From the NCBI GenBank assembly GCA_036406595.1, contig DASXAR010000063.1, positions 1-64,000 of the forward strand: 64,000 bases of DNA, given 5' to 3'. The DNA comes from VRUE01 sp036406595. Lineage in GTDB: Bacteria; Actinomycetota; Thermoleophilia; Solirubrobacterales; 70-9. Shown here one piece after another: positions 32,265 through 42,292 of this stretch. Under the pieces are notes generated by a model. That model saw nothing but the letters and a program-made list of their open reading frames with translations. It was not told where the DNA came from and did not search any database. The stretch's first letter is position 1, and the number at the start of each line of letters is the position of its first letter. A program made the position numbers and the translations under genes.

Positions 32265-34882
32265 GCAGACGCCGGCAGCGCCACGCGGAGCTGAGTCCCG
32301 CGGACTTCGCACCGTTGCGCGTCGTCGAGCTCGAGTTGGGCGAACCGCTGCCATCCCTGATGGAGGCGGGCGATTCCGCCGGGGGCGCGCACGCGGCAGC
32401 GCTCTGCCTCGTCCGGCTCCACGGCGCGTTTCTCGGTTCGGTGCACGTCGCGATCCCCGCCGGGGGCCTCGACCGCGACCTGCTCGCGCGATCGATCGGC
32501 TCCGAGCTTGGGGCCGAGATCGACCGTCACCTGCGACAGGATGGGCTGGAACCGCTCGACCACCTCGACGCCAGGGGAATCGGCCCAGCGGACGGGTCGC
32601 CCTGCACCGCGCCTTTCGAGGAGCTGCTCGAGCGGGCGCCGACCGTCTCGGTAGTGATCCCGACCCGCAACCGGCCCGGCTCGGCGCTGGAGACGCTGGA
32701 GACGGTGCTGCGCTCCAACTACCCGCCCGACCGCTACGAGGTGATCGTCGTCGACAACGCTTCGGGCGCCGACGAGCGCGTGGATCTTGCCGGCGTCGAG
32801 CCTCCGGCAGGCACCAGGGTGAGGATGCTCGCGGAGCCGGCGCCGGGAGGGTCCAACGCCCGCAACGCCGGCCTCCACGCTGCCACCGGGGAGATCGTCG
32901 CCTTCTGCGACGACGATGTCCTCGTCGATCCGAATTGGATCGCCTCGCTCGCCCTGGCCTTCGAGGTGGGCGACCGGGTGGGCGGGGTCGCCGGGCTGAC
33001 GCTTCCTCGCGAGCTGGACACCCCTGCGCAGGTCTGGTACGAGGGCTTCGCGAGCGCCAACCGCGGGCATGACCTGCGTGTGCTGGACCGGCGCGACCCG
33101 CCCCCCGACCGGCCTCTCTTCCCGTTCACGGTCGGCGACCTGGGCTCGGGAGAGAATTTTGCCTTCCGCCGGGAGCTGCTGATCCAGCTCGGCGGCTTTG
33201 ACCCGTCGCTCGGCTCGGCGACGCCAACCCATGGCGGTGAGGACGTCGAGGCCATGCTGCGGGTGCTGCTTGCCGATCGCCAGGTGATCTACCAGCCCCG
33301 TGCGATCGTGCGCCACGCCCACCAGCGGGACTTCGAGCAGTTCGAACGGAGGGTCTGGGGCTACGGCGTGGGGCTCTCCGCCTGCCTCACGAAGGTGCTT
33401 CTCCATCATCCTCGCCTGCTTCCGGAGCTCCTCCGGAAGCTACCGGGAGGCCTGGCCTACGCCCTCTCACCCAGCTCCCCCAAGAACGTGGACAAGCCCG
33501 CCGACTATCCGGGTCGCCTCACCCGGCTCGAGTTGCGCGGGATCGCCTACGGGCCGCTTGCCTATGTGCGAAGCCGAACAGGGCGGCGCAGGCGCCTGGC
33601 CCGAGCCCACCGAGATCCCGCTCCGGAGGCCCGACCGGACTCGATCCGGGCGCTGATCATCACCGACTCCTACTGGCCGCTGATCGGCGGCGCAAACCGC
33701 AGCATCGAACTGCTCGCGCACAGCCTCGCCCAACACGGCCACACGGTCGCGGTCGCGACCGCCTGGCAGGAGGGCGTGCCGTCGGTCGAGGACCAGGGCA
33801 GGGTCCGCGTCCATCGCCTGCGGGACCTGAGCAGCCGCATGCGGTGGATCTCCGAGGACCCCTACAAGCACAACCCCCCGCCGTTCCCCGACCCTGAGGC
33901 GATCTGGCGGCTGCGGAGACTGATCAAGGAGTTCAAGCCGGACATCGTCCACTCCTACGGTTGGCTCACCCATTCGGTCGCGGCCGCGCTCCTGGGCAAG
34001 CGCATCCCGCTGCTGCTATCCGCCCGCGGCTACGGAAACATCTGCGCGGTGCACAACCTTGCCCGCAACGACAGCATCTGCGAGGGGCCGGCCCCGCTGA
34101 AGTGCCTGGCGTGCTCGGCGAGGACCTACGGAGCCGCGAAGGGCACCGTGGGCGTTGCCGGAGTCTTCGGCTCCGGCCCGCTGCTGCGCCGCAAGGTGAC
34201 GACCATCCACAGCGTCAGCAGCTTCGTGGCCAGGAAGATGGACCGCTACCTCCGCGTTCCGGCCGCCCGCAACGAGGTGATTCCAAACTTCCACGAGGAG
34301 ATCGCCGGCGCCGAGGGCGACCGCGGCCTGCTCGCCAGGCTCCCGGAGGATCCCTTCATCCTCTACGTCGGCGCCTTCCGCCGGATCAAGGGCATCGAGG
34401 AGCTCTTCGACGCGTACCGCCGGCTGGATGACCCTCCCCCCCTCGTACTCGCGGGCACCCGGGCGCCGGACACGCCGGCCCGCTTCCCCGACGGCGTCGT
34501 CGTCGTCGAAGACGTTCCCTACCCGACCGTGCTCGCAATGTGGGACAGAGCCATGTTCGGCGTCTTTCCGACCCGGATACCCGAGGCGCTCGGCAATGTC
34601 GTCCATGAGGCGATGAGCCGCGGGCGCGCCGTGATCGGAACCCGGCCGGGCGGCCACGAGGACATGATCGACGACGGCGAGAACGGCCTCCTCGTCCCCG
34701 CCGGCGACTCTGCGGCGCTCGGGGAGGCGATGTCGTTGCTGATCGACGACGCGACGCTTCGCGAGCGCCTCGGTGCGGCGGCCCTCGAGCGGTCGAGCGA
34801 TTACACGCCCGCGGTCGTGATGCCGCGGATGGAGGGCCTGTACCGCCAGACGATCGCCGACCACCGGAGGCCCCGCTCTTGA
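32261..34882 (+). CDS. bifunctional GT2-GT4 glycosyltransferase
   Basis: This 873-residue protein has two catalytic modules. After a variable first 125 residues, a GT2 domain runs from about 127 to 430 (VSVVIPTRNRPGSALETL, VDNASG, FCDDDVLVDPNW, GGEDVEAMLRVL). A GT4 GT-B domain runs from about 461 to 873 (DSYWPLIGGANRSIELLA, IVHSYGWLTHS, ILYVGAFRRIKGIEELFDAYR, IPEALGNVVHEAMSRGRAVIG). A Cys cluster (SICEGPAPLKCLAC) lies in the GT4 acceptor half. The start overlaps the previous stop, and longer open frame upstream belongs to the preceding gene. It probably adds two consecutive sugars. Confidence 0.87.
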   Translation: MSRRRQRHAELSPADFAPLRVVELELGEPLPSLMEAGDSAGGAHAAALCLVRLHGAFLGSVHVAIPAGGLDRDLLARSIGSELGAEIDRHLRQDGLEPLDHLDARGIGPADGSPCTAPFEELLERAPTVSVVIPTRNRPGSALETLETVLRSNYPPDRYEVIVVDNASGADERVDLAGVEPPAGTRVRMLAEPAPGGSNARNAGLHAATGEIVAFCDDDVLVDPNWIASLALAFEVGDRVGGVAGLTLPRELDTPAQVWYEGFASANRGHDLRVLDRRDPPPDRPLFPFTVGDLGSGENFAFRRELLIQLGGFDPSLGSATPTHGGEDVEAMLRVLLADRQVIYQPRAIVRHAHQRDFEQFERRVWGYGVGLSACLTKVLLHHPRLLPELLRKLPGGLAYALSPSSPKNVDKPADYPGRLTRLELRGIAYGPLAYVRSRTGRRRRLARAHRDPAPEARPDSIRALIITDSYWPLIGGANRSIELLAHSLAQHGHTVAVATAWQEGVPSVEDQGRVRVHRLRDLSSRMRWISEDPYKHNPPPFPDPEAIWRLRRLIKEFKPDIVHSYGWLTHSVAAALLGKRIPLLLSARGYGNICAVHNLARNDSICEGPAPLKCLACSARTYGAAKGTVGVAGVFGSGPLLRRKVTTIHSVSSFVARKMDRYLRVPAARNEVIPNFHEEIAGAEGDRGLLARLPEDPFILYVGAFRRIKGIEELFDAYRRLDDPPPLVLAGTRAPDTPARFPDGVVVVEDVPYPTVLAMWDRAMFGVFPTRIPEALGNVVHEAMSRGRAVIGTRPGGHEDMIDDGENGLLVPAGDSAALGEAMSLLIDDATLRERLGAAALERSSDYTPAVVMPRMEGLYRQTIADHRRPRS

Positions 34883-35652
34883 GGCGCCTCGCCGGGCGGG
34901 CCGGCAACGACCTGCTCCTGGTGGCCGTCAGCTCGGTGGCCTCGCTGGCCCTGATGGCACTGCCCATCGACGGCCTGGTAATCGGCCTCGTCCTGGTTCC
35001 GCTGACACTGGTCCTTCCCGGCTACGCGGTGGCCGCGATGCTGTTCCCGAGCCGGTCCCCGGCCGGCGCTGAGCGGGTCGTCTACGTCTTCGCCTTCAGC
35101 GTTTCAACCGCAGCGCTGGGCGGCCTGGTCTGGCAGCTCGCGTTCGGGCTCGGCCGCTTTGCCTGGGCCGGCATCCTGACCCTGATCACGCTCGCCTGCT
35201 GCGCGGTGGCGGCGCGCCGCAGGGCGACGCCTCGCCCCGGCCGGCGGGTCCCTCGACCGCAGCTGCATGGGCTGGACGCGCCGAGCGCGCTGGGTGCCCT
35301 GGCCGCGATCGGCCTGGCGATCTTCGCGATCTGGACTGCGGTCGACGGCCTCCAGGACCAGCGGGCCGACTCGAAGTTCACGGCGCTGTGGATCATTCCG
35401 CAGGAAGAAGAAGCGGGCGGCGTCGAAATCGGCATTTCAAACCATCAGGCAGCGGTTCACCGCTACCGGCTGACCGTGGAAGGCGCGGGGACCACGATCA
35501 GGGAATGGGAGGGCCGGCTCGGCTCTCGTCAGCAGCTTCGCCTCGACCTCGAGCCGTTCCTGATCCCTGCGGGAGCTCGGCTCGTCGTCACCCTCTATCG
35601 CGACGGCTCGCTCTACCGGCGGACGAAGCTGCAGACGGAGGTCGGGGCATGA
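34879..35652 (+). CDS. DUF1616-like membrane protein
   Basis: This 257-residue protein has four or five hydrophobic helices in the first 155 residues (LVIGLVLVPLTLVLPGYAVAAM is the DUF1616-like segment). An extracytoplasmic beta domain follows (GGVEIGISNHQAAVHRYRLTV, RLVVTLYRDGSLYRRTKL). The TTG start overlaps the previous stop (TTGA). The domain order occurs in surface-polysaccharide loci, but its reaction is unknown. Confidence 0.7.
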   Translation: MRRLAGRAGNDLLLVAVSSVASLALMALPIDGLVIGLVLVPLTLVLPGYAVAAMLFPSRSPAGAERVVYVFAFSVSTAALGGLVWQLAFGLGRFAWAGILTLITLACCAVAARRRATPRPGRRVPRPQLHGLDAPSALGALAAIGLAIFAIWTAVDGLQDQRADSKFTALWIIPQEEEAGGVEIGISNHQAAVHRYRLTVEGAGTTIREWEGRLGSRQQLRLDLEPFLIPAGARLVVTLYRDGSLYRRTKLQTEVGA

Positions 35653-37577
35653 CGACGGTCGAAGTCGCAGCGGCCGCTCGCCCGGAGCGGCTTCGCGCCA
35701 GCCGCTTCGGCGCCTTTGCGCCGCTCGCGCTGCTGGCCGGCGGCGGGCTCGTGATGGTCGCCCTCGGGAACAACGCCGCCCGCGAGGAAGCCGGCGGCGC
35801 GCAGGTGCTCTTCTGGGCCGGCCTGATGTTGATCTATGCCCCGATCGCCCTCCGTCTCCTCTCGCCCTCCACGTCGCGAAGGGAGGCGATGGCGCTCTCG
35901 GTCCTGCTCGGAGCGGCGCTCTACATCGTCAAGCTCCTCTACAACCCGACCGGCTTCATACCCCACGACGAGATGGCGTCCCTGCGCCAGATGTGGGAGC
36001 TGCTCGAAACCGGAGGCTTCTTCTCCCACAACCCGATCGTGCAGGGCTACGCCGGATACCCGGGGCTCGAGGCCGTGACCGCCGCTCTCTCGCAGATCTC
36101 GGAGCGCAGCATCTTCGTCGCGGCGATGATCGTGATCGGCGCCGCCCGGGTGATCCTGATGCTCGCGCTCTTCCTCTTTCTCGAGCGGGTCAGCGGCACC
36201 CACCGGGTCGCCGCCGTCGGGGTTGCCGTCTACGCGTGCAACCCGAGCTTCCTCTACTTCGACTCGCAGTTCGCCTACGAGTCGCTGGCCCTGGCGATCG
36301 GAGCGGCGCTGCTGCTCGTCGCGCAGCGCTGGACCGACGCGGACCCGCCGCAGCGGACCACGAACCGGAGCGGCGTCCTCGCCGCGATGGCCGTGCTGGC
36401 GGCGACCCTGGTCACCGTCCACCATCTCACCGCCTACGCGCTGAGCGCCTTCCTCCTCACCTGGGCGGTGCTGATCCATCTTGGGCGGCGGAGCGCCGTC
36501 AACTCGCGGTTCCCTCCGACCCGCGCCCGAGACCCCTCGAGAGCGGCGGGCTTCAGGTGGTTCGAGGGACCGGGGCTGCCGGCGGTCTTCGTCCTCGTAG
36601 CGGGCGCCCTCTGGCTGATCTTCGTCGCCGGAGACGTGACCAGCACCGAGCTCGGCTCGGTCTTCCGCAACGCCTTCAATTCGGTCGCCGACCTGATCAG
36701 CGGCCAATCGGGCACCAAGACGGTCTTCGGCGCCGGTCAGGGCGAGGCGAACACGACGATCGCCCGGCTGCTCGGGGTCGCCTCGATCATCCCGCTTCTA
36801 TTCGTAATCCCCTTCGGCCTGCGCCGGGCATGGCTTCGGGTGGACTCGAGCGCCGCATGGAGGGCGCTCTCGCTGGTCGCCCTGCTATATCCCTTGACGC
36901 TCGGCCTCCGCCTCACCCAGGCCGGCACGGAGACCTCGCAGCGAGCGTCGGAGTTCGTATTCGTCGGCCTCGGCTTCGTCGCCGGACTGATCATCGCGGA
37001 GCTCCGTCCGCTCTCTGACCCGCTGCGCCGCGCCGCGCGGCTGCTGGGACTCGCGGCGATCGCGACAATCGCCTTCATCGGCGGCTTCATCATCGGCGAA
37101 TCGCCGATCACCAGGCAGCCCGGGCCGTTCCTGGTGGCCGGTGAGTCCCGATCCCTCAGCCCCGAGGGGCTCGCCGCGGCCCGCTTTGCCGACCAGCACC
37201 TACCGCCCCGCAGTCGCATCCTCGTCGATCGGGTCAACGGCACGCTCCTGGGCGGGCTGGGCCACCTCGACCCCGTGGTCGGCGAAATCAACGGGATCCC
37301 GGTGTCCCGGGTCTTCTTCAGCCGGACCTATGAAAGCCGAGACCAGGAAGTGATCAGCGAGGACGCGATCGAATACATCGTCGTCGACCGCCGTTTCATC
37401 GACGTCCCCCCCTCGTCCAACTTCTACTACGAAGCCGGCGAGCCCTCGGGCGGTAACGCGATCAGCAGGGAAGCGATCCAGAAGTTCGGGGCCCTGGATG
37501 GCCTCGACCGGATCTACGAAAACGGGCCGATCGCGATCTATGACACCGCCAACCTGAGGTCTCGGCGAGAACCGTGA
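35649..37577 (+). CDS. multi-pass membrane protein of the glycan operon (GT-C or polymerase-like)
   Basis: This 642-residue protein has about a dozen hydrophobic helices and ends in a soluble domain (LPPRSRILVDRVNGTLLGGL, EYIVVDRRFI, PIAIYDTANL) like those of GT-C glycosyltransferases. The first large loop holds NPTGFIPHDEMASLRQMWELL, with acidic residues where a polyprenyl-sugar donor would be handled. The ATG at 35649 overlaps the preceding stop; the longer frame is not real. It may polymerise or transfer the lipid-linked glycan. The similarity is by architecture only. Confidence 0.7.
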   Translation: MTTVEVAAAARPERLRASRFGAFAPLALLAGGGLVMVALGNNAAREEAGGAQVLFWAGLMLIYAPIALRLLSPSTSRREAMALSVLLGAALYIVKLLYNPTGFIPHDEMASLRQMWELLETGGFFSHNPIVQGYAGYPGLEAVTAALSQISERSIFVAAMIVIGAARVILMLALFLFLERVSGTHRVAAVGVAVYACNPSFLYFDSQFAYESLALAIGAALLLVAQRWTDADPPQRTTNRSGVLAAMAVLAATLVTVHHLTAYALSAFLLTWAVLIHLGRRSAVNSRFPPTRARDPSRAAGFRWFEGPGLPAVFVLVAGALWLIFVAGDVTSTELGSVFRNAFNSVADLISGQSGTKTVFGAGQGEANTTIARLLGVASIIPLLFVIPFGLRRAWLRVDSSAAWRALSLVALLYPLTLGLRLTQAGTETSQRASEFVFVGLGFVAGLIIAELRPLSDPLRRAARLLGLAAIATIAFIGGFIIGESPITRQPGPFLVAGESRSLSPEGLAAARFADQHLPPRSRILVDRVNGTLLGGLGHLDPVVGEINGIPVSRVFFSRTYESRDQEVISEDAIEYIVVDRRFIDVPPSSNFYYEAGEPSGGNAISREAIQKFGALDGLDRIYENGPIAIYDTANLRSRREP

Positions 37578-38944
37578 GGCGGTGGATCGGCGCCATCGAC
37601 GCGCGGGTGCGCGCCGCCATCAGGGACAACCGCTCGCTGCTCGGCAACGCCGCCTCGATGGTCGGGACCGCGGTGGTCACGTCGCTGCTCGGCGCCGCCT
37701 TCTGGTGGCTCGCCGCCCACGAGTTCAGCAAGGATGCGGTCGGGCTCGCGAGCGCAGCGATCTCCGCGATGACGCTGCTCGGCTTCATGGCGACGGTCGG
37801 ATTGGGGACCCTGCTGATGGGGGAGCTTCCGCGGCTGGAGCAGGGCCACAGGTCGGTGATCAACGCGGCCCTGCTCACCTCGGGCTCGATCGGCGCCGCC
37901 CTGGGCCTGGCCTTCGTCCTCATCGCGCCCGTCGCGTCCTCAAACTTCGACCCGCTCACCCAGACCTGGGCGGCCGCGCTGGTGTTCGTGATCGGCGTCG
38001 GGCTGACCGCACTGACCTTCGTCCTCGACCAGGCGCTGATCGGGCTTCTTCGCGGCGGGCTACAGCTCAGCCGCAACATCGTCTTCAGCGCCGTCAAGCT
38101 TGCGGTGCTGATCCCGGTCGCCACCCTGATCGCGGATGCCGGACCGGCGTGGGTCTACGGCACCTGGACCGCGGGGATCGCCGTCTCGATGATCGTCCTG
38201 GCCCGCTTCTACCGGGCCCGCGAGGGAGACCCTCTCGGCCCGGACTTCCGGCTCCTGAGGCAGTTGCGGGTCCACGCCGCGACACACCATGCGGTCAACC
38301 TGGCGCTCCGCACGCCGGAGCTGATGCTGCCGATCGTCGTGGTCACCTTCCTCTCTGCGTCGGCGAACGCGAGCTTCTACATCGCCTACATGATCACGGG
38401 GTTCATGTTCTTCGTGCCGCTCTCGCTGAGCACGGTTCTCTACGCCGTCGGCTCCGGGGAATCGCGGCGCCTCGCCGACCGGTTCAGGCTCACCGTCTAC
38501 GTATCGCTGGGCTTCGGCGTCGTCTCCAATCTGGCGCTTCTCGTGCTGGGTGGCCCGCTGCTCGAGATATTCGGCGCCAGCTACGCAAGCGAAGCGACCG
38601 GCACCCTGCACGTCCTCGCCCTCGACATCTTTCCCTCGACCGTGCTGACCCACTATGTGGCGCTCCGCCGCATCGAGCGCAGGCTGGCCAGCGCCCTGCC
38701 CGTGATCTGGGGTGGGGCCCTCCTTCAGGTCGGCGGGGGCCTGATCGGCGCTCTGCTCGGCGGCCTGGTCGGGGCGGCGATCGGGTGGGTCGCCGGAGCC
38801 ACCATCGAGGCGCTCATCATGGGGCCGGAGGTGCTGCGGGCGCTGCGCTCCGAACGGATCGCGGCGGTCGCAGACGGCGACGCCGCGGAGGAGGAGGCGG
38901 AGGCGCTGGCGTCCTTCGAAGAGACGGTCGTCGAGCGGTTCTGA
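37574..38944 (+). CDS. Wzx-type polysaccharide flippase
   Basis: This 456-residue membrane protein has about twelve to fourteen helices in the MATE/Wzx arrangement: LLGNAASMVGTAVVTSLLGAAFWWL at the start cut here to its core LLGNAASMVGTAVVTSL, RLEQGHRSVINAALLTSG and a C-terminal acidic tail. It would flip undecaprenyl-linked glycan units to the outside. The GTG start overlaps the previous stop as GTGA. It is last in the plus-strand operon, and its 3' end faces the GH26 operon 10 bp away. Confidence 0.82.
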   Translation: MRRWIGAIDARVRAAIRDNRSLLGNAASMVGTAVVTSLLGAAFWWLAAHEFSKDAVGLASAAISAMTLLGFMATVGLGTLLMGELPRLEQGHRSVINAALLTSGSIGAALGLAFVLIAPVASSNFDPLTQTWAAALVFVIGVGLTALTFVLDQALIGLLRGGLQLSRNIVFSAVKLAVLIPVATLIADAGPAWVYGTWTAGIAVSMIVLARFYRAREGDPLGPDFRLLRQLRVHAATHHAVNLALRTPELMLPIVVVTFLSASANASFYIAYMITGFMFFVPLSLSTVLYAVGSGESRRLADRFRLTVYVSLGFGVVSNLALLVLGGPLLEIFGASYASEATGTLHVLALDIFPSTVLTHYVALRRIERRLASALPVIWGGALLQVGGGLIGALLGGLVGAAIGWVAGATIEALIMGPEVLRALRSERIAAVADGDAAEEEAEALASFEETVVERF

Positions 38945-38954
38945 CGCGGCCGGG

Positions 38955-40280
38955 CTAGTGCCGCGCCTTCCGGGGCGGCACGAGGCGGAAACCGTGATGG
39001 CGGGCGCGTGAGCGCGTGCCGCTGCTGCTGAAGGCGACCACGGAGACGCCGTACGCGCCGCGGCGAAGATGACGCCTGCCGACAAGCCGCGAAAGGGCCA
39101 CCCGCTTGTGGCCGGCGTGCTGTTCGGCGGTGAAGACGAGCGGCCTGGCGCTGCTGCGGCGACGATGCAGGGCGATCCGGACGATCGCGCGATGAGAGAG
39201 GCGGTACGTGATGCGGCCCCTGAGCCTCAGACGCCGAGCGTGCCGATGCCCCCTGTTCCTCCCCTTGTCCCTCGGGTCGACCTTTGGAACGACCTCGAGG
39301 TCCTTGACGACCGGGGCCGCCCCCAGGACCGGGGCCGCCTGGTCGCCTCCGTAGAGGGTCGACGCGACCACCCGGCGATAGGCATTCAGAGACTCCTCCG
39401 AGGAGTCGATTCGCCAATCCTGCTCCTTGTCCACGTTGAACCAGACGACGGCGGAGACTCGCGGCATCTGCCGCGGGATGGTGTCGAAGAAGGTTTCTTC
39501 GATCCACGCCGCCTTGCTGCCGCCCGACTCGTCGGAGGCGGTCTCCGCGATGATCACCGGCTTCGAGCTGAGCGCCGTGATCGTCGCGTAGGAGGAGGCG
39601 AAGATGTGAGAGAAGGTCTCCCACGATTCGCCTCCGACCGTGCCGCGGTTGTAGCCGTCGAGCGCGACGTAGTCGACCCAGTCGTCCCCGGGGAAGAACT
39701 GGGAGAAGGGACGGTTTCCGTAGTCGACGTTCGGCGCCCAGACCCACTTGACGTTTTCGGCGCCCTCCTGGCGGAAGATGGTGACGATGTGCCGCCAGGC
39801 ATCGGCGTAGGCGCTTCCGGTGTTGCCCGCCTTGCCCGGCCCCCAATCGCTGCTCAGCAGGTTCATCTCGTGGGCGAAGCGCAGCATCACGGTGATCCCG
39901 AGGCCGCTGAGCGCATCGGCTTCCTTGCGGAAATAGCCGTCGTAGCGGCCGGCAGCGATGTCCGAGAAGGAGGCGACGCCGTCGCCCGTGTAGGGCTCCA
40001 GAGTGACCATCGGCGTCACCCCTCGGGCCCTCAGGCTGGACACCTCGCTCGAGTACAGGAGCGGCCCGTCCAGGTTCCGGAAGACCAGCAGGATGTCGGG
40101 CCGGCGCCCGACCATCGACGAGTAGTCGTCCAGTTCGTCGGAGTTGCCGGGGAGAAAGGCTCCGAGCTGCATCGGGGCCTGCGCCGAGGCGGTGACCGGC
40201 CCGGCCGCGGCGAGAAGGAGCGGTGCGCAGAGCGCCAGGGCCACGACGGCGAGACGGGTCTTTCGGGCTGGCGCGGCCAC
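38955..40280 (-). CDS. secreted GH26-like glycoside hydrolase a
   Basis: This 441-residue exported enzyme has a signal peptide (1-34) and a TIM-barrel of the GH26 type. The proposed acid/base is Glu138 (RFAHEMN) and the proposed nucleophile Glu246 (IIAETASDE), with conserved WVWAPN and YVALDGYN. A very basic beta C-terminal domain (about 345-441) replaces the usual end and may bind anionic wall polymer. It is last in the minus-strand operon. GH26 enzymes cut beta-mannan or related glycans; the substrate here is unknown, but the neighbourhood suggests the cell's own surface polysaccharide. Confidence 0.82.
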   Translation of the reverse strand: MAAPARKTRLAVVALALCAPLLLAAAGPVTASAQAPMQLGAFLPGNSDELDDYSSMVGRRPDILLVFRNLDGPLLYSSEVSSLRARGVTPMVTLEPYTGDGVASFSDIAAGRYDGYFRKEADALSGLGITVMLRFAHEMNLLSSDWGPGKAGNTGSAYADAWRHIVTIFRQEGAENVKWVWAPNVDYGNRPFSQFFPGDDWVDYVALDGYNRGTVGGESWETFSHIFASSYATITALSSKPVIIAETASDESGGSKAAWIEETFFDTIPRQMPRVSAVVWFNVDKEQDWRIDSSEESLNAYRRVVASTLYGGDQAAPVLGAAPVVKDLEVVPKVDPRDKGRNRGHRHARRLRLRGRITYRLSHRAIVRIALHRRRSSARPLVFTAEQHAGHKRVALSRLVGRRHLRRGAYGVSVVAFSSSGTRSRARHHGFRLVPPRKARH

Positions 40281-40358
40281 CCCAATCCGTCGGCCCCCCG
40301 GGCCCCCGTTGGAGCGAACCCAAAATCAGCTGGACGTTTGTATGAGTTCGCGCCTGGG

Positions 40359-41120
40359 CTAGGCGAGCGAGGAGTAGGCCCGGGAGACCCGGATCCTCCT
40401 CACGAGCCGCGACGTCTTGGCCGCGAAGGTGAGGCGTCCCGTTGAGCGATAGATGGCCTCGCGGGGAACCTCGAGGGGGCCGCGGCCGCGGAGCGGGGCG
40501 GCGATCCGCTCGTCGAGCGTGACCGCGGTGCGGTAGCCGGCGGCGGCGGCGAGCTCCATCACGCTCGAGTCGTAGCTGCCGAAGGGATAGGCGAGCGAGG
40601 CGCAGGGCCGTTGCAGCTGCTCCTCGCAGGCCTCGCGAGAACGGCGCAGCTCGCCCAGCGCCCGCTCCTCGCCGATCTCCGTGAGGCGGGGGTGGGAGCA
40701 GGTGTGGGACCCGACTTCCCAACCCCGCTCCACCAGCTTTCGGAGCTGGTCCCATGACATGCATCGCAACTCCCGCTCGTGCTCGGTCCCGACCCATTGC
40801 CCGAGCTCCGACCAGGCCATCGGGCTACCCGCGTTCGCGGAGTCGGTGGGCACGAACACCGTCGCCGGGACTCCGAGCCGTTCGAGAATCGGGAGCCCGG
40901 CGTCGAGTGTCGAGACGTAGGCATCGTCGAATGTGACCGCCATCGCCCTGGGCGCGCCGCCCTCGAGGGCCTCGGCCAGCCTCAGTGGTCGATACCCGCG
41001 CCTGATCAGGTGCTGAAGCTGGGAGGCGAGCGCCGCCTCCGAGACGGCAGCCGGGCTCGGCCAGGTGTCGCTGATCGCGTGATAGCAGAGGACAAGCACC
41101 TCGGTCACCTCCGCGCTCAT
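40359..41120 (-). CDS. NodB-type polysaccharide deacetylase 1
   Basis: This 253-residue CE4 enzyme has TFDDAY (Asp65/Asp66, residues 63-68) as catalytic and metal Asp site and the metal-binding HTCSH (His139, His143). LAYPFGSYDSS forms a later active-site wall. No signal peptide is apparent, so it may act on a cytoplasmic or lipid-linked intermediate, or be exported unusually. The ATG overlaps the stop of the upstream GH26-like gene (ATGA). It removes acetyl groups from amino-sugar polymers. Confidence 0.87.
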   Translation of the reverse strand: MSAEVTEVLVLCYHAISDTWPSPAAVSEAALASQLQHLIRRGYRPLRLAEALEGGAPRAMAVTFDDAYVSTLDAGLPILERLGVPATVFVPTDSANAGSPMAWSELGQWVGTEHERELRCMSWDQLRKLVERGWEVGSHTCSHPRLTEIGEERALGELRRSREACEEQLQRPCASLAYPFGSYDSSVMELAAAAGYRTAVTLDERIAAPLRGRGPLEVPREAIYRSTGRLTFAAKTSRLVRRIRVSRAYSSLA

Positions 41121-42292
41121 CGCTCAGCACGGGCCGGACGGGCCGCGCGCGCCCTGCGGGCGCGGCGAAGCGCGAGCGCCGAGCCGACGACGAGGGTCAG
41201 CAGCGCCACCCCGATCCCAATCGCGAGCAGCAGATAACCGCCGTGGAGCTTGTGTCGCAGTTCCGTCACGAACGAGGGGGCGCCGAACCCACCGCTCGGC
41301 TCAGGCGGCGCGACGGACCCCGGCGGAAGGTTGGCGGGGGTCGCGAGCAATTCCTCACGGCTGCCGCCGTAGCGAGGTGACGCGACCGCCGTCCTGAAGG
41401 CGGCAAGCGCCGCCGGGCTGCTGTTCACGCGGAAGTCGGCGCGTGGGTCTTCGGCGTCGAACCAGACGAGGGCGCGGAGGTTGGGGAACGCCGGTGCCTC
41501 GCGGCCGAGAGCGCTCGCGATCCATTCGGCCTTGCTCCCCCATTCCTCCCCGGCGCCGGTCTCGGCGATCATGATCGGCTTCGAGGTGAGCCGGACGATG
41601 CGGTCGTAGGTGCTGGCGAAGATCGCGGTGAACGAGGGCCAGCCGATCGCGCCACCCCAGCAGAACCCGTCAATCCCGACCCAGTCGACGAACTCGTCGC
41701 CCGGATAGAAGACGGCGAGAGGATGGCCGCCGCCCGCGTCCTCGTTCGGGGACCAGACCCATTTGACGTTGTCGGCACCGTGGTTGCGGAAGATCCAGTG
41801 GATGCGGTGCCAGGCTTCCCGGTAGAGGCGAGGGGTGTTGCCGTCGACCCCGTATCCCCAGGGGTACCAGGCCCCGTTCATCTCCTGGGCGAAGCGCACC
41901 ATGATCGGCCTGCCCCACGCGGCGGCGGCTTCGGCCGACCTGCGGATGTAGCGGTCGTGGCGCTTTTCGACGATCTCCCGCAGGGGGATGGCCTTCCCCG
42001 CCGCGGTCTCGGGCTCCCAGGTGACCAGCGGCACGGCGCCCTGTTCCCAGACCGCTTCGAGTTCAGGCGCGTAGAACGGTTCGATGCTCCAGTTCTTGTA
42101 GGAGAGCACGATCACGGGCTGGCGGCCGACCTGCTTCCCGTAGGCGGAGATCACCTCGGGGTGATCGAAGACGTCCGGCACGAAGACCCCGAGGGAGATC
42201 GGAGCGGCGGCTGCGCAGGCCGGGAAAAGGAGCAGAGAGAGCAGCGCAGCGACGAGGAGGCTGACCGCCCCCGATGCGCGCGCCTTGGTCAC
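41117..42292 (-). CDS. GH26-like glycoside hydrolase b with C-terminal membrane anchor
   Basis: This 391-residue protein has a signal peptide (1-29), the catalytic pair Glu137 (RFAQEMNGAWYPW) and Glu244 (MIAETGAGEE), and the WVWSPNED and WVGIDGFCWGG segments of GH26. A C-terminal transmembrane helix (YLLLAIGIGVALLTLVVG) followed by basic residues anchors it with the barrel outside. The GTG at 42292 overlaps the upstream stop; the longer frame to 42682 lies inside that gene. Its likeness to the neighbours at 38955 and 42289 indicates local duplication. Confidence 0.83.
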   Translation of the reverse strand: MTKARASGAVSLLVAALLSLLLFPACAAAAPISLGVFVPDVFDHPEVISAYGKQVGRQPVIVLSYKNWSIEPFYAPELEAVWEQGAVPLVTWEPETAAGKAIPLREIVEKRHDRYIRRSAEAAAAWGRPIMVRFAQEMNGAWYPWGYGVDGNTPRLYREAWHRIHWIFRNHGADNVKWVWSPNEDAGGGHPLAVFYPGDEFVDWVGIDGFCWGGAIGWPSFTAIFASTYDRIVRLTSKPIMIAETGAGEEWGSKAEWIASALGREAPAFPNLRALVWFDAEDPRADFRVNSSPAALAAFRTAVASPRYGGSREELLATPANLPPGSVAPPEPSGGFGAPSFVTELRHKLHGGYLLLAIGIGVALLTLVVGSALALRRARRARAARPARAER

